Assembly: GCF_001039355.2 (NCBI RefSeq) | Contig: NW_019773714.1 | Coordinates: 452,327-516,326, forward strand | Length of the DNA: 64,000 bases | Reading direction: 5' to 3' | Source of the DNA: Lingula anatina | Lineage: Eukaryota; Brachiopoda; Lingulata; Lingulida; Lingulidae | Part shown: positions 13,308-25,900 of the stretch, in pieces | Position numbering within the stretch: the stretch's first letter is position 1 | Layout of the letters: each line of letters begins with the position of its first letter | Made by a program: the position numbers and the translations under genes | Notes under the pieces: model-generated | Seen by the model: only the letters and a program-made list of their open reading frames with translations | The model's database searches: none | Told to the model about the DNA's origin: nothing

Positions 13308-13897
13308 AAAATGAGCAGTTGTTATCCTTTTAAGAATTATCTTTTGGTGTTGGTGCGAGTCCCAAAAAAATTCCAAAACTACATGTAGGAATTGGCAACC
13401 CAACTTATGTTTGCTCTTCCGCTATGAAAATATGTTTACAAGAAAAGTGATAGAATAGCCCCTTGTGCCAAATATCAGGGCCATGGGGAAGATTAATTTT
13501 ATATTTGCCATGTTTTTATCCTCAGTATAAAAAGTTATTTAAAAAATACAACACCAGCTGTCTGTATTGGCTCGAGGTTTTATTAAGTCCAAATTTGAAA
13601 GCTGATAAGAGTAATAAGTCCTTTAGTGAAATATGTGAAAGATGTGGGACTACTCCAATTATGTAATCTATATAACATTTACAGCAAATTGTCAAAAATT
13701 GCACCAAAGCCCTTAATAACTCATGCGTGTATATATTTAGCCAGAAATTGAAATTAATCCATTTATTCCTTCTTCTTCTTTTGATATAACAACATCGTTC
13801 ATATCAATGCACATTTTGTGATACATGAACGCGTTTGGAAAAAAATTTAAAACAGGAAGTAAACAAATAACTATAAACAAAAACGAACAGTACCTTT
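11992..13897. other. ELP1-RASA1 intergenic region (copy 2)
   Basis: This is the counterpart of 3056-5537, about 0.6 kb shorter. It holds the ELP1 3' UTR, a G-run at about 12398-12406 and a family A element. It lacks the 4020-4550 segment of copy 1. No gene is recognised. Confidence 0.6.
12970..13330. mobile_element. TIR element, family A (third copy) carrying a 45-base T run
   Basis: The ends AAAGGGATAACAACTC and GTTGTTATCCTTT (right end, plus strand) are inverted repeats. It is the haplotype partner of 4666-5010, but a homopolymer of about 45 T at 13271-13315 replaces AAATTCATTTTTTGAC-type sequence. Confidence 0.75.
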
Positions 13898-13947
13898 GAC
13901 CGCATTAATTTCAGCCAATCAAATTCGTCCAATTTGTGACTGCGGTC
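13898..13947 (+). promoter_or_regulatory. RASA1 proximal promoter candidate (copy 2)
   Basis: Same arrangement as copy 1: GACCGCA, two CCAAT boxes and TGCGGTC, ending 24 bp before the RASA1 ATG at 13972. Inferred from position and motifs. Confidence 0.45.
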
Positions 13948-13971
13948 TGAAATGGGTGCAGGGGCAATAAC

Positions 13972-16900
13972 ATGGCCGAACCTCCAGGAGACACGTCTGA
14001 CCCTGCAGAATTAACAGAAGAGTTTGACCCTTATTCAGGAGAAGTAGAAAGAGTGGATGAAAACTTGGACGTGTCTCTAGCCGCACCGCCCGAATCACAG
14101 TAAGTGTCGTTTGCACCGTGGTTGATTCGATAATTTCTCCCCTGCTTGTCGCCCGAGTTTCACTCATTCCTATTTCATTCGTGGCCTGGTCGAAGTTGGT
14201 TTGTAAAATATTCATGTAAAATACATTAAGTCTTTCATGAGACGATTATACTGCGCTTAATTAATTCAACATTGTTTTTAGTCTGGATTGAGGGGGTGGG
14301 GTGCTGTTGGCACGTACATGGAAATTTTCAGCATACTTTTGTGACCGAGTTTATGGCCGACTTTATTTTAATTATGATATATTTACTATATAAAAATTGA
14401 GTAGTGTGGAAGCCTCAACAAATCCTTGGACTTCTCATCTTTTGTCAAGTTTTCTGCAGAATGGAAGATTAATTTCATGCAGCATACTAGCATGATTAGT
14501 GAATTTGTTACTTTTAATGTAATATTTATAATCATTACCATTAGTATCTGGTGACATTGAAGAAGTTTTTGAACATGGAATATTGATTGTTTACTCTTTT
14601 GTAATAAAAGATCAAAAATATTTGGGGGGTTAATAATTTCAATGTGAGTTTCTATATTGTTGTTTCCACACTAGAAAGCTGTTATTTAATAAAGCACATG
14701 CATGCATTATCTATATTATGTTGTGAATTATGATAGATCGTCTATCTTCGATCAGGTGGTACCATGGCCGTCTGGACAGACAAACTGCTGAAGATAGATT
14801 ACGCACAAAGGGAGAGAATGGCTCCTATTTGATAAGGGAGTCTGAAAGAAAACATGGTCAATATGTCCTCTCATTTCTTGGAGAAACTGGAATCAACCAC
14901 TTCAGGTATATTATATTGTTTGGTCATTTGGCAACAAATTAGTATCAACTTTTAGGCACGTTTGTCCCAAGAGACTGAAGGCAATTAATATGTAAGGTAA
15001 TTTAGATACAAAACAGTTTACTATAAAACATGCACAATTACAAATAAAATCAGCTGGGAAGTGTAGTAAAAAAAATCCATATAATCATACATCCATTGAA
15101 GACTGCAATTAATGGACTTCTGAATGTGGGAGGTATATCAGTGATTGTTTCCTTCTTTGAAACAAGCTATCAGATTATCATATGGGCCAAGCAACTTCCT
15201 TTGTATACAGTTCTGCACAGAATCTTTCTGTCAGGTAAAATCTTGTGCCATAATTTGACTTACTTCACATGTTCAGATGTCCATAAATGGCAATGTATAT
15301 TGTCTATATCATTCATGCAATAGCACTTAAAGTGTATATCAGAAAATGTAAAATAGGAGTGGTAACACATGAATTCCGTGCATTTTTGAAGTGCAGTGTT
15401 GGGAATTAACACTGGTCTCTTGGCAAAAAAACTGAATATCAGCAAAACAAAAATAGAACAAATCACTTGTCTGACTGACCCATGGTAAAATTATTTTGTG
15501 ACACCCACATTATCTGAATAATTCATCAGCTGTTCTTTAAATTTCCTGCCTTATCATTTGGAATATAAGCATTCTTAATATGAACGTGATATTCATTATG
15601 TCAAGATTCTAAAAAAATGTGTTTTATTGGACTAGTTAAAAGAATTTGCAGCTAGCAAAATTTTTGCATATTGATATCCTAACTCTCGTTTGAGGTGCTA
15701 ATTTGTTATATTGGATGAAAGGAAAGTCACAATTATCATAGGGCTATACAAATCACAGTAAAGGTTAAGTGAATATGTTTTCAACATTTATATCATTCAT
15801 CAGAATAATGTTCACTGTAATGTTGAAACGTTTGCCCCAGTTATAAGTAAGCTAACACTTGTTTCATATTGAGATAATAGTTGCATAAGTAGACTGTGCT
15901 AATGTGGAAATAACGGAAAAATTCTTGCCAGTTTATGAGTTAAATAAAAACATATTCTTTTCAGAATTACTGCCATGTGTGGAGATTATTATATAGGAGG
16001 GCGCCAGTTTGATTCCCTGTCGGATTTGATTGGGTATTATACCAAGGTATCAGATCTTTTAAAAGGGGAACGGTTAAAAATGCCCATTCCTCCCCCAGAA
16101 GTAAGTTCAGTTGTAGTTATCATGTAAACGTACTGTATTTAATAAAAGAAGGGATATGTCATATATTTCATTAATGAAAAAATACAGTTTTAGTTACTTA
16201 GACATAAAATATTTCATTGTAACATATTAATTAATTTTTTTAAATGAAATATCATGACATATAAAATGTTAAATGAAGAAGACTGAAATATAAAAATTTA
16301 ATGAAATGAGTAATCAAAAGTAGAAAAATAAAGATAGCTTAATGATTACATTTTATGAAAATAATTTGTTTTTGTTCTGATGGATATTAATAGGATTCCA
16401 ATTACTTGTGTGATTTTTAAATATGATTATCATTTCAGCCTGTAGATGATAAGCGGCGAGTTATTGCAATATTACCTTACAACAAAATACCTGATACAGA
16501 TGAATTAAGGTAAAATGTTAACGAGAAAAATGATTTCCAAAATTTACACCCTTTCTTCACTGCCAGATTCACTATTATAGAAATAAAAATTTGATCTTTT
16601 TTAAGAATCAAGAGATTTGAAAATGGATGCATGCCTATTCTATATCTAATTGCTGCAGCTTGTCATTTGACGTCTTCAGTAATGTTGTTTGATACTTAAG
16701 ATGAAAACATTAATTATTATTGAAGTATGAGAGAATGACTGTTCTCATAGGTCCAGTAGTGTGATGTCACAGAAGCAAAGACATTACATGTATCACAGGC
16801 CTTCTCATGAAATCCAGCAACAAACCAGGGTTGCAGTCATTAGCACAAAAAAGAGCCTCAGTGATCCAATGACCATATATTTTTTTTCAGTCAGCATAAT

Positions 16901-19900
16901 TATTTATAGTTAATCTGAACAATTTTCTTTTAGCTTCGAAAAAGGTGATGTTTTCTTGGTACATAATGAATTAGGGGATGGCTGGATATGGGTAACATCT
17001 CTTAGAACTAAAGAGAGTGGCATTGTGTACCAAGAGCTGGTTGAAGATCTGGTAAGAATCTTTTGCTTTTTCAGTATATTGTTTATAGCATGATTGTTAA
17101 TTGTACAATTACAAAAACAGGCACTGGTCTGTACATCAGACCTCTTAAACTCTTATTACTATTCTGGTTTGTTTCTGAATAGCTCATTGTGACTGTTAGA
17201 TGCTAAATCCTCAATTCATCCAAAGTTTATTGTTAAAGGAAGCAAAAATTTAAATGTTTGTCTTTTAATATTTAGAATGGCAGTGTTGATCTTGTGGAAA
17301 ACAATCTTTGGTTTCATCCAAGTATTACGAAACAAGAGGTCTCACAGAAACTTGGTCAAGGTAAGACATCAGATTGCAGTAATTAATTATATATTTTCAT
17401 TCAGTAATATATATTGATCAAATAATTGAGATGAAGAAAGAGTTGTTGAGTTTGGTAATTTGTTTTAATGTCATCTAACTTTTTTACAGCTGGTCCTGGT
17501 AGTTTTCTGGTCAGACCAAGTGAAATGTCACCTGGTGACTTCACACTGTATTTTTATGTTGAAAATCAAATTCAGAAGTTTAAAATATCCAGAAAAGGGA
17601 GCCAGTTTGCCTTAGGAGGAAGATATTTTGAAAGGTATGTTTCTATGTCTTCTGGTGTGTTGATGAAAGTCTAAATACCAGAATTACAGAAATTACAAAA
17701 AGAAATTACAGAATTACAAAAAGTACTTTGTCACACATTCTCAGTCATTCTACTAAATGAAGCAGTTCTATTGTAAACTGTCTTTAGAAATTTGGGCTAG
17801 GTAATGGGTCCCAAAATATTGCTGTATTAATTTGCCACTTTTCCATCTGTCAGTTGAAGCTGGCTTATTGGCAAATTATTTTCCGAATCATTGTGCTTTG
17901 ACAATCATGTCCTTCTCAAGATTTCAATATTTGATATTAAATTACTTCTCTGGAACTCTTAAGGAAATTATCACAGTTACACTTGACCCAAAATATGTGA
18001 TCTTTGTGAATATTTTGTAGTGGAAAGACAAAAGAATAGGATGGCTTCATTGAATGGTGATTCTGATGCTCCTTGTTTCAGTATTAGGGCCATAATAGGA
18101 CGGTACAAAAAAGAGCAAATTGTTGAAGGGCACACTTTAGGAGATCCTGTTCTACGGGTAAGATATCATGATCTGGGGAAGTAAAGATTTGTAATATTTG
18201 TGAATTTTCAATGAATTATTAGACAAAGAATGAGTATATACACATATATTATCCATATGACAAAAAGCTTAGATATTTAATGATTGTTTGAAAATGTCAT
18301 AATTTAATGCTTTGGAGTAGAAGAGAGAAATTATTGGCGCATAAAGCAAAACGTGGCCTTTTAGCGGCCACTTATACTTTTTTACATCAGCTTCATTATG
18401 ATTTTAGAAATATTCTTTGATCATTGAAGATTTGTTAAAAAATTACAGAATGCAACAGAAGGTGATGAATGTATCCATGAACTGGATACAGATGAAACGG
18501 ATGCAAGAACAAGACAGATCTATGCTACAATACGGCAGATGCAAAGTAGTGGTTCAAATTTTCTCATCAACAGAAATGATCACATTGTCCTGAAAGGATT
18601 TTTGAACAAAAAAAGTAAGTCTCTTTATGTCTTCAGAATTGCCTAAAATTGATATGGTATTAGTAAGAATTTTATTTATTAATAATAAGGCTGCGGGTAC
18701 CTTGAAATATTTACAAAATTACTAAATACTAAATACTAGAAACCATGTAGTTATGCATACTTCATAGAGATATTTTTACCAAAAGTCCTGGTCAGTATCA
18801 CGATTAAGTTAATGTCCTGATGCTTCACAGCTTGAAAACTTCTGTATGTTATGTGCAATGATTGTAAAATTGAATTCCCTTTACCTACAATATTCTCAAT
18901 TATTGTTTTAAGATCAAGAGATTTTTCTCTTGCTAGTTGTGACAGATATCATCTTTGCATATTCATTATGGGTCTTTTTTGACATTCAAACATGGTTTTA
19001 CAGAGCAGGATTCTTCCCTTGCCCAAATGTCTCGTAAAAATTTGAATAGACGTTGACAGCCCTAGCATTTTACACATTCCAAAAGTGTTCAAGATAACCC
19101 TTTTCCCATCGAACCACTGCTGGTGCTGTTCATTTGCGTGTGATTTTCCAGCATCTGCAACTTACAAGTTCATATTTATCCCAAAGGATGAGTAAATAAT
19201 ATTAAAATTACAATTTTTGACTAAAACAAGGTATTATACCATTTAATTCATAAGGAAAGATATCTGTTGTAAGCAATTTTTATCAGTGAGTTAAATAAAA
19301 CAATGTGATACCTTTACATTTGCAGGTGAAAGAGGAAACAAATGGAAAAATATGCACTTTGTACTGAATGGGACCGAGCATCAGTTATACTTTTTTGAAA
19401 ATGATAAGGTACAAAGATCTACAAATTCCTTGAAGTTATATTGTCTTAAGTGCTTTCTTCTAAGGATGGGCATCCAACATTGCATTTCACTTTTTTCGTG
19501 TTTTAATTTTATTGTTGTTATGATTTTAAATGAATTCAAACTACTGAGTAGGGTAGGTTTTGAAGTAAATTACTATTGGATAAGTAATGAAATACCCAGA
19601 ATTACTTTTTCAGCGCTCCAAACCAAAAGGTCTGATAGACCTCAGTTACAGCTCACTTTACCCAGTTCATGACAGTTTATTTGGAAGGTAAGAATCCATT
19701 CTGAAAGAGATATAATTTAACCATAATTACTCATAGGTTAATTTATTTATTTTTGTTATTATTTGGTTATTTTTTTATTGATGTTGTCATTAGTCTGACT
19801 AGTATTAATACCTGCAAGTTGATAGAGTTGACAGTCTTTGTAGTGTTCTTCTAGTATTAACACAATCTGTCAGTGCACACTTTCACTTTTTCCCATTCAT

Positions 19901-22900
19901 CCCAGTTTAATCAGTTGACTTTTTTATGTATGTGGGTTTTGTTTCTACCTTTTTTCGCAGGCCCAGCTGTTTTCAGCTGGTGGTTAGAGCCTTAAACCAC
20001 TTTTCAGTCCATTATTTGTGTGCTGAAAATGCTGATACTGCACAGGTAATATTTTCTGTTATTTTCTTGCCTTGACTTAAGTGATATTTGGTGAATATTG
20101 AATATTTCAAATTTAATCTCAGATTATCAACACCTGTAGTTAGACCACAGTTAGCATTTTTTACATATCACATTAAAATTTGAACTTTGGAAATTGCTAG
20201 CAAATGTACCATTATAATAATCTTTAAAGTTCAGCGACAATTTGCACTAAACCCTAAAAAACTACATAGGTCTGTTGTTTTAAAATTATATATATAACCT
20301 GTCCATATATTAAATAAAAGATAAGAGTTAGGCATCATAAGGTTCTTTTACAATATTTCTGAGTAAATTTTGTTAAAATTATTTAATAAATGTAGGCCTA
20401 TTTAATTAATTACAAACACTTTTACTTTACAATAAGTTTTTTCTTTTCAACATAGGAATGGGTGCAGGCTCTGAAACCATACTGTATCAACACCACTCCT
20501 GCAAAAAGTTCCTTAAGACAGCTATTAAGTTTGAACATTCATGTATTAGATGCCCACCGTCTTCCTGTAAAAAGTGTGCCTCATCCCTACTGCACAGTTT
20601 CAATAAATGAGGTCAAAGTTTGCCGTACAGAGGCAAAAGAGGCACCAAATCCAGTATGGGAAGATGAGTTTGTTTTGGAGTAAGTATCAAGTGTGAAAAA
20701 TGTGGATTTTAAGTGCTATTAAGTATGCATCGTATAAAAACAAATGTAGTACTGTTAAGGTAGTGGTAATTTAATCTTAGTTTGCAAGCGTGAGGCTGGA
20801 TGGATGGGTGGGGTTGGCACACTCCTCTATTTCATGTTTCTTAAGGACATTACAGAAATCGTAGTTCCTTGCCTTATACTTGGCAATTAGAGGTTTATGT
20901 TGGTTAGATGACTAAGTACCATATCTCCAGCTTGGTTGGATCTTCATAATAGACACAAATTTAAAATATTTCAGATGTTGAAGCATGTGTTGATGTGTTT
21001 TGTGTGATATTCTTTCATTTCTGGGAAGTTTGATATAACTTTTGTACCCCCACTTGAGTGGAATATAGTATTAGAAATATTTTAATTTAACCAAGTCATT
21101 TACAGGGATATTCCTCAAGATATCTATAGTTTTACTGTCATTGTTCACAATAAGGGAAGGAGATCCAAAGATACAGAAGTTTGTAAGTAGAATTAATAAT
21201 GTTCTTAAATAATTCATAAAGAATATTAGTGAGGCTTTTTGATAATAATTNNNNNNNNNNNNNNNNNNNNNNNNNNNNNNNNNNNNNNNNNNNNNNNNNN
21301 NNNNNNNNNNNNNNNNNNNNNNNNNNNNNNNNNNNNNNNNNNNNNNNNNNNNNNNNNNNNNNNNNNNNNNNNNNNNNNNNNNNNNNNNNNNNNNNNNNNN
21401 NNNNNNNNNNNNNNNNNNNNNNNNNNNNNNNNNNNNNNNNNNNNNNNNNNNNNNNNNNNNNNNNNNNNNNNNNNNNNNNNNNNNNNNNNNNNNNNNNNNN
21501 NNNNNNNNNNNNNNNNNNNNNNNNNNNNNNNNNNNNNNNNNNNNNNNNNNNNNNNNNNNNNNNNNNNNNNNNNNNTTGCGAAATCAGTCCCAGGCTTGTT
21601 TAATACTGACTCAATCTTTAGCCATTAATTAAAAAAATGTTGTATTAATGAAGAATGAGTGTTACGGTAAATTATTCACACAAGTTCCTTCTCCTGAGAA
21701 TAAAAGAAATTGATTTGTGTATATTAAAAAGTTGAGTATTGTTAATATCAGTTAATGCATAGAATAAAGTGTGAAGTTCAACATAAATACATTCCCTATG
21801 TTCCAGCTTCTGTTAGCCAAGGACTTGGAGGCTGTAAAGGCATTAACTCAAGTTTGTGGAAATGATAGGATTCCGCTTGCCAAATCCTTATTAAATATCT
21901 TTCGCAAAGAGAAACAGGAGTCTCATCTTATTCGCACAATGAATGACAGGGAAATTGATAAAGAATGTAAGTTACAGCTGGTAAAACTTAAAGAAATAAA
22001 CTGAGAGAATTTAGTGAAATGTTCCAGACAGACCATAACTTTAATCTAAGCCCTAAATTTAGTTTCCTTATATCTGAGATTTAAATTCATTTTCCTAATA
22101 CCGACCTGAGCTTTTCAACATAACTCAGAATTCTGTGTTTTTTTAATTCAATTCTGATGAATCCTTAGATTCGTCTTCTCTGAGATTCAGTGAATGTTCA
22201 GAGTTTTTTTTTAAACCTAAGCTCATGTCTGTTATATCTGAAGTTAAAATTCAAATATATGATGTGGCATAAAAGTTTTGAAACTGACAACAAAGGATAT
22301 ATCACTTACATTTACATTGAGCTATGTTTTTGGCTCTCATTTTGGCTATTTAAGGGAATTTTTTAATGTAAGAGGAGTGAGAAAAACATGATTTTATAGG
22401 TGCAAATTTCAAAACTAGAAACAGAATGGTGACTTCTCACCACCTAAAAAAATTATGATAAATTCCAAACACCTTAAACACAAAAACAAGAATCATGCTT
22501 CATTTTTCTGAGTGTAAAGTGCACTTATGTAACATCATTATGAACAATATTTGTGCATTGTAACATGCAGTTTTTGATATTCCCCTGTAGCTTTCAAATA
22601 AGAATTCAATTTTAAAACTCCTTAATTCTAATTACTTATATGACTTCACATTTATGAAGTCATCTTCATTTAGCCTGAAGTTTTGGCTTGCTAAAAATGT
22701 TTAATTTGTGTTGGTTATGTTTGCAAATAAATAATCTAGGGCCAAAAACTTGTACCTGTGCACATAAATTGGGCCCAGAGGAGGCTTTTAGGTCAGCATT
22801 GTACAGTCCCTGTGGGGTTAAGGTTTGGACATTCTCACTTGACTTCCGCCTTATTTTTTTAAGAGCCTTATTTTTGATTCTTTTGTTTTACAGGTACTGT

Positions 22901-25900
22901 ATCAAATTTGTTCCGTGCAACTTCCTTTGCTACCACGCTGATGGATCAGTATATGAAGATGGTTGCTACAGACTTTGTGCATCATGCTGCTAAATCATCT
23001 GTTATGAAAATTATAGAGTCAAGGCAATCTTGTGAGGTATAAAAAGACTATCAATAATGACCCGATAGCTTCTTGTTGAATTTTGATACCTGGTGTTTTT
23101 GATACTTTCTTGTATATCAGAGAAATGATATACTTGTAACATTATTGAAAGATTTTTATTGACAGACACTTTGCATTTGGATGTATAACAGTCACCTGAA
23201 TTTGTCATTGATGGCAACATTCCCTTTCCACATTTATATGTTCAAAGGAAAACTCTTTTTACTATAATATTTTTCAGTTTTTTGTGGATTTCCATATTTA
23301 ATACAATAATAGAATAACAATATTTTCATTGTTCTTAAACATACGAGAGTGATTCTTAGTGCTATATACTAAGGGAATTCCTTCTATGTTTCAGCTCAAT
23401 CCAACCCTTCTTGACAACCCAACAGATGCTACTGCCAATAAAGAACACCTCTTATCTGTGCTTAAAGATGTTGTTCGAAATATTTTCATGTCAACAGACA
23501 AGTGTCCTTTGTAAGTAACATAGAAATAGTCCTTTTTGCATAGAAATAGTCATTTTTACTGATGCACCTGTTGTACCGTCAGTGTAGAGCTAAAGGTGGC
23601 TTGGATTTACACCTGTTTATGATTAACAGTTACTGCAAATAATCAATTTGTTGTTGCTCTGAAAATGCCTTTATATCACAGTAATCTACTTACCATAGCA
23701 GTGGTACATACTTACGAGGCAGCTATGCCTCTCTGATTCTCCATTTTCATTCACTGCTCTGTCTGTGTTCAAATGTTGATCATTCTGATATGATGTAAGC
23801 AATTAAAAGAAAGCTATGCACCAAACAGTAAAAAGAAATTTGTTTGCATTATTTGTATAAAAAAAACTAGTAAGATGCAGCCAATTGCAAATACTTGAAA
23901 TGTTCTTCTAGGGTGCTTCGATATATCTGTGGATGCTTGCAGAAAAAAGTAATTTCCAAATGGCCAGAAGATGAAACAGTTAAGACAAGAGTAGTTAGGT
24001 AGGCAACTTATCCAACTAAATTGTATTATGATAAAATAGGTTTAGAATACATTTTGTTGCTTTGTAAAAAGGATGTTATTATTTTATCAATAAAGAAAGT
24101 ATTCATAAATTTACATCAGTGTATCTTGCTTTGAAATGGAACTGGACACTAAAGCAGTGAATCAATAACAGAACTTGTTCATTGTTTTCAGCATTGTAAA
24201 TTGAAACCCTGTGATATTTATAAATCATAAACCTGCAATTTTTTTGACAAAAGTAAATGTCCCTCTTCCCAGTGCAAGATATGTTGTTTAAATGAAGTTG
24301 AATTTGTTTCTAGCGGGTTCATTTTCCTGAGGTTGTTGTGTCCAGCATTACTTAATCCCAAGTGTTTTAACATTATAACAGGTAGGATTTCCTTAAAAGA
24401 TAATTGTTTCATTGGCCAAGCTTGTACCCTTGACATATCACTCAGTGTTTTAGGAGCTAGAATTAAAACCATTTATTTGTATGTCTATTTTGTTGAGAAA
24501 AGACTTGGCCAGTGAATTTTTAAAATATGTTATGTCAGGTGGGATTTCTTTCTTAAAAAAAAAAAGATTATTTAATTCTTTGTTCTTTTCCGCCCACTAA
24601 CACATTGTCTTTCTATGGTTAAAGGGTTACAGGAGTAAAAACCATTTCTATTGAAAATGACAGATCTTATGTAGAGAAAATGGTGTTAAGAAAAAGTTTG
24701 ACTTGGGCCATATGTTTTATTTTTCATCATGAAGAAACTCCTTCAGAAGTGGCAGCTAGAAGTTTAAAACTGGTGGCAAAGTCCCTGCAGAATCTAGCAA
24801 ATTTAGTGGAATTTGGTGCAAAGGTAACACGACAATAAGAAACCTTTAGACGCATTAGTGATTTTGGATAATTTTTCTGAAGATTATAAAACAAGGTGTT
24901 AGTCTAAGAGTATTTTATTCCATCAAGCAATATAGTAAAAAGAAAATTTTAACAATTGCATTTGCTGAAGTTTAAGTGCACTCTGTACATGCTTACATAA
25001 AATGGCACTTTTTAAAAATATTATAATGTTTTTTTTTTAAATAATGTAGTTGCCTGTCAAATTTTCTGTTTTCCCAGGAACCCTTCATGGAAGTAGTTAA
25101 TCCTTTTATCCTTGGAAACAAACAAAGGATGGTCATGTTTTTGGATGAATTGTCTGTAAGTGTTGGTTAGGTAATACAATGTTTAAGTATTAAAGTAATA
25201 ACAGAAGAAAATGCTATTGCAGTTTTGCAATAAAATGTTTTTGCCAAAATGTGTTTAGCATATTAATGAAGATGCAAAATACACTATCTCTGTCAGAACA
25301 GAACAAGAGGTTTTACAAAGCATTTTATAACTCACAATATTTCACCCATTAAGTAAAGTTGAAACAGCACAGGGGGTGACCTTTAAATGTAGAATGAGGA
25401 CATAACATGTTTATCATGTGGGTTTTGACATAACCCGTTAAGGTAGCAAAAGTAAATAATTGTTATGACCCTGTTCTGAAAACTGCAACCTTTGAGTTTG
25501 CTATTCAAACCACAATAATAGGAAAAATAACTTATTCCTAAGTCTCTCTAGTTATCTTTGAATTTTGTTGGAGTAAATTTGCATTAGGTTTCAGGATATT
25601 CCAGATACATCATTCATACAGCAAAGTCTTTTCTGCATAATTGTGTACTCTCAATGTTTGTGTGATGATATTTCAAAATATATTTTTTTGATATATTTTA
25701 ACAATAAATATCAGGATTTTCTAGATTCATCAATTACACAACAAGAAAGAGGCATATCATGTACATGCAAATCTCAATTTATTTCTATTGCATTTGGATA
25801 TTTTTGCTCTAAATATCAGAATATCCCAGAGTACCCTGTAGTGGGTGACTACCAAGTGGCAGACATTGGAAGGGACTTGGCTAATGTGCACCAGATATGC

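Larger units (their letters stand above)
1..17320 (+). repeat. Direct duplication: 1-8966 and 9160-17320
   Basis: The interval from the ELP1 intron to RASA1 exon 6 appears twice in the same orientation. Exons agree almost exactly, with mostly silent changes; introns differ by substitutions and indels. Copy 1 is about 0.8 kb longer because of a family A element at 1766-2096 and extra sequence near 3.6-4.6 kb. Copy 2 has an extra TA run (9363-9397), a longer T run and an ATTT insertion. The junction is a one-base N at 8967. Most likely both alleles were placed in series by the assembler. Confidence 0.85.
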
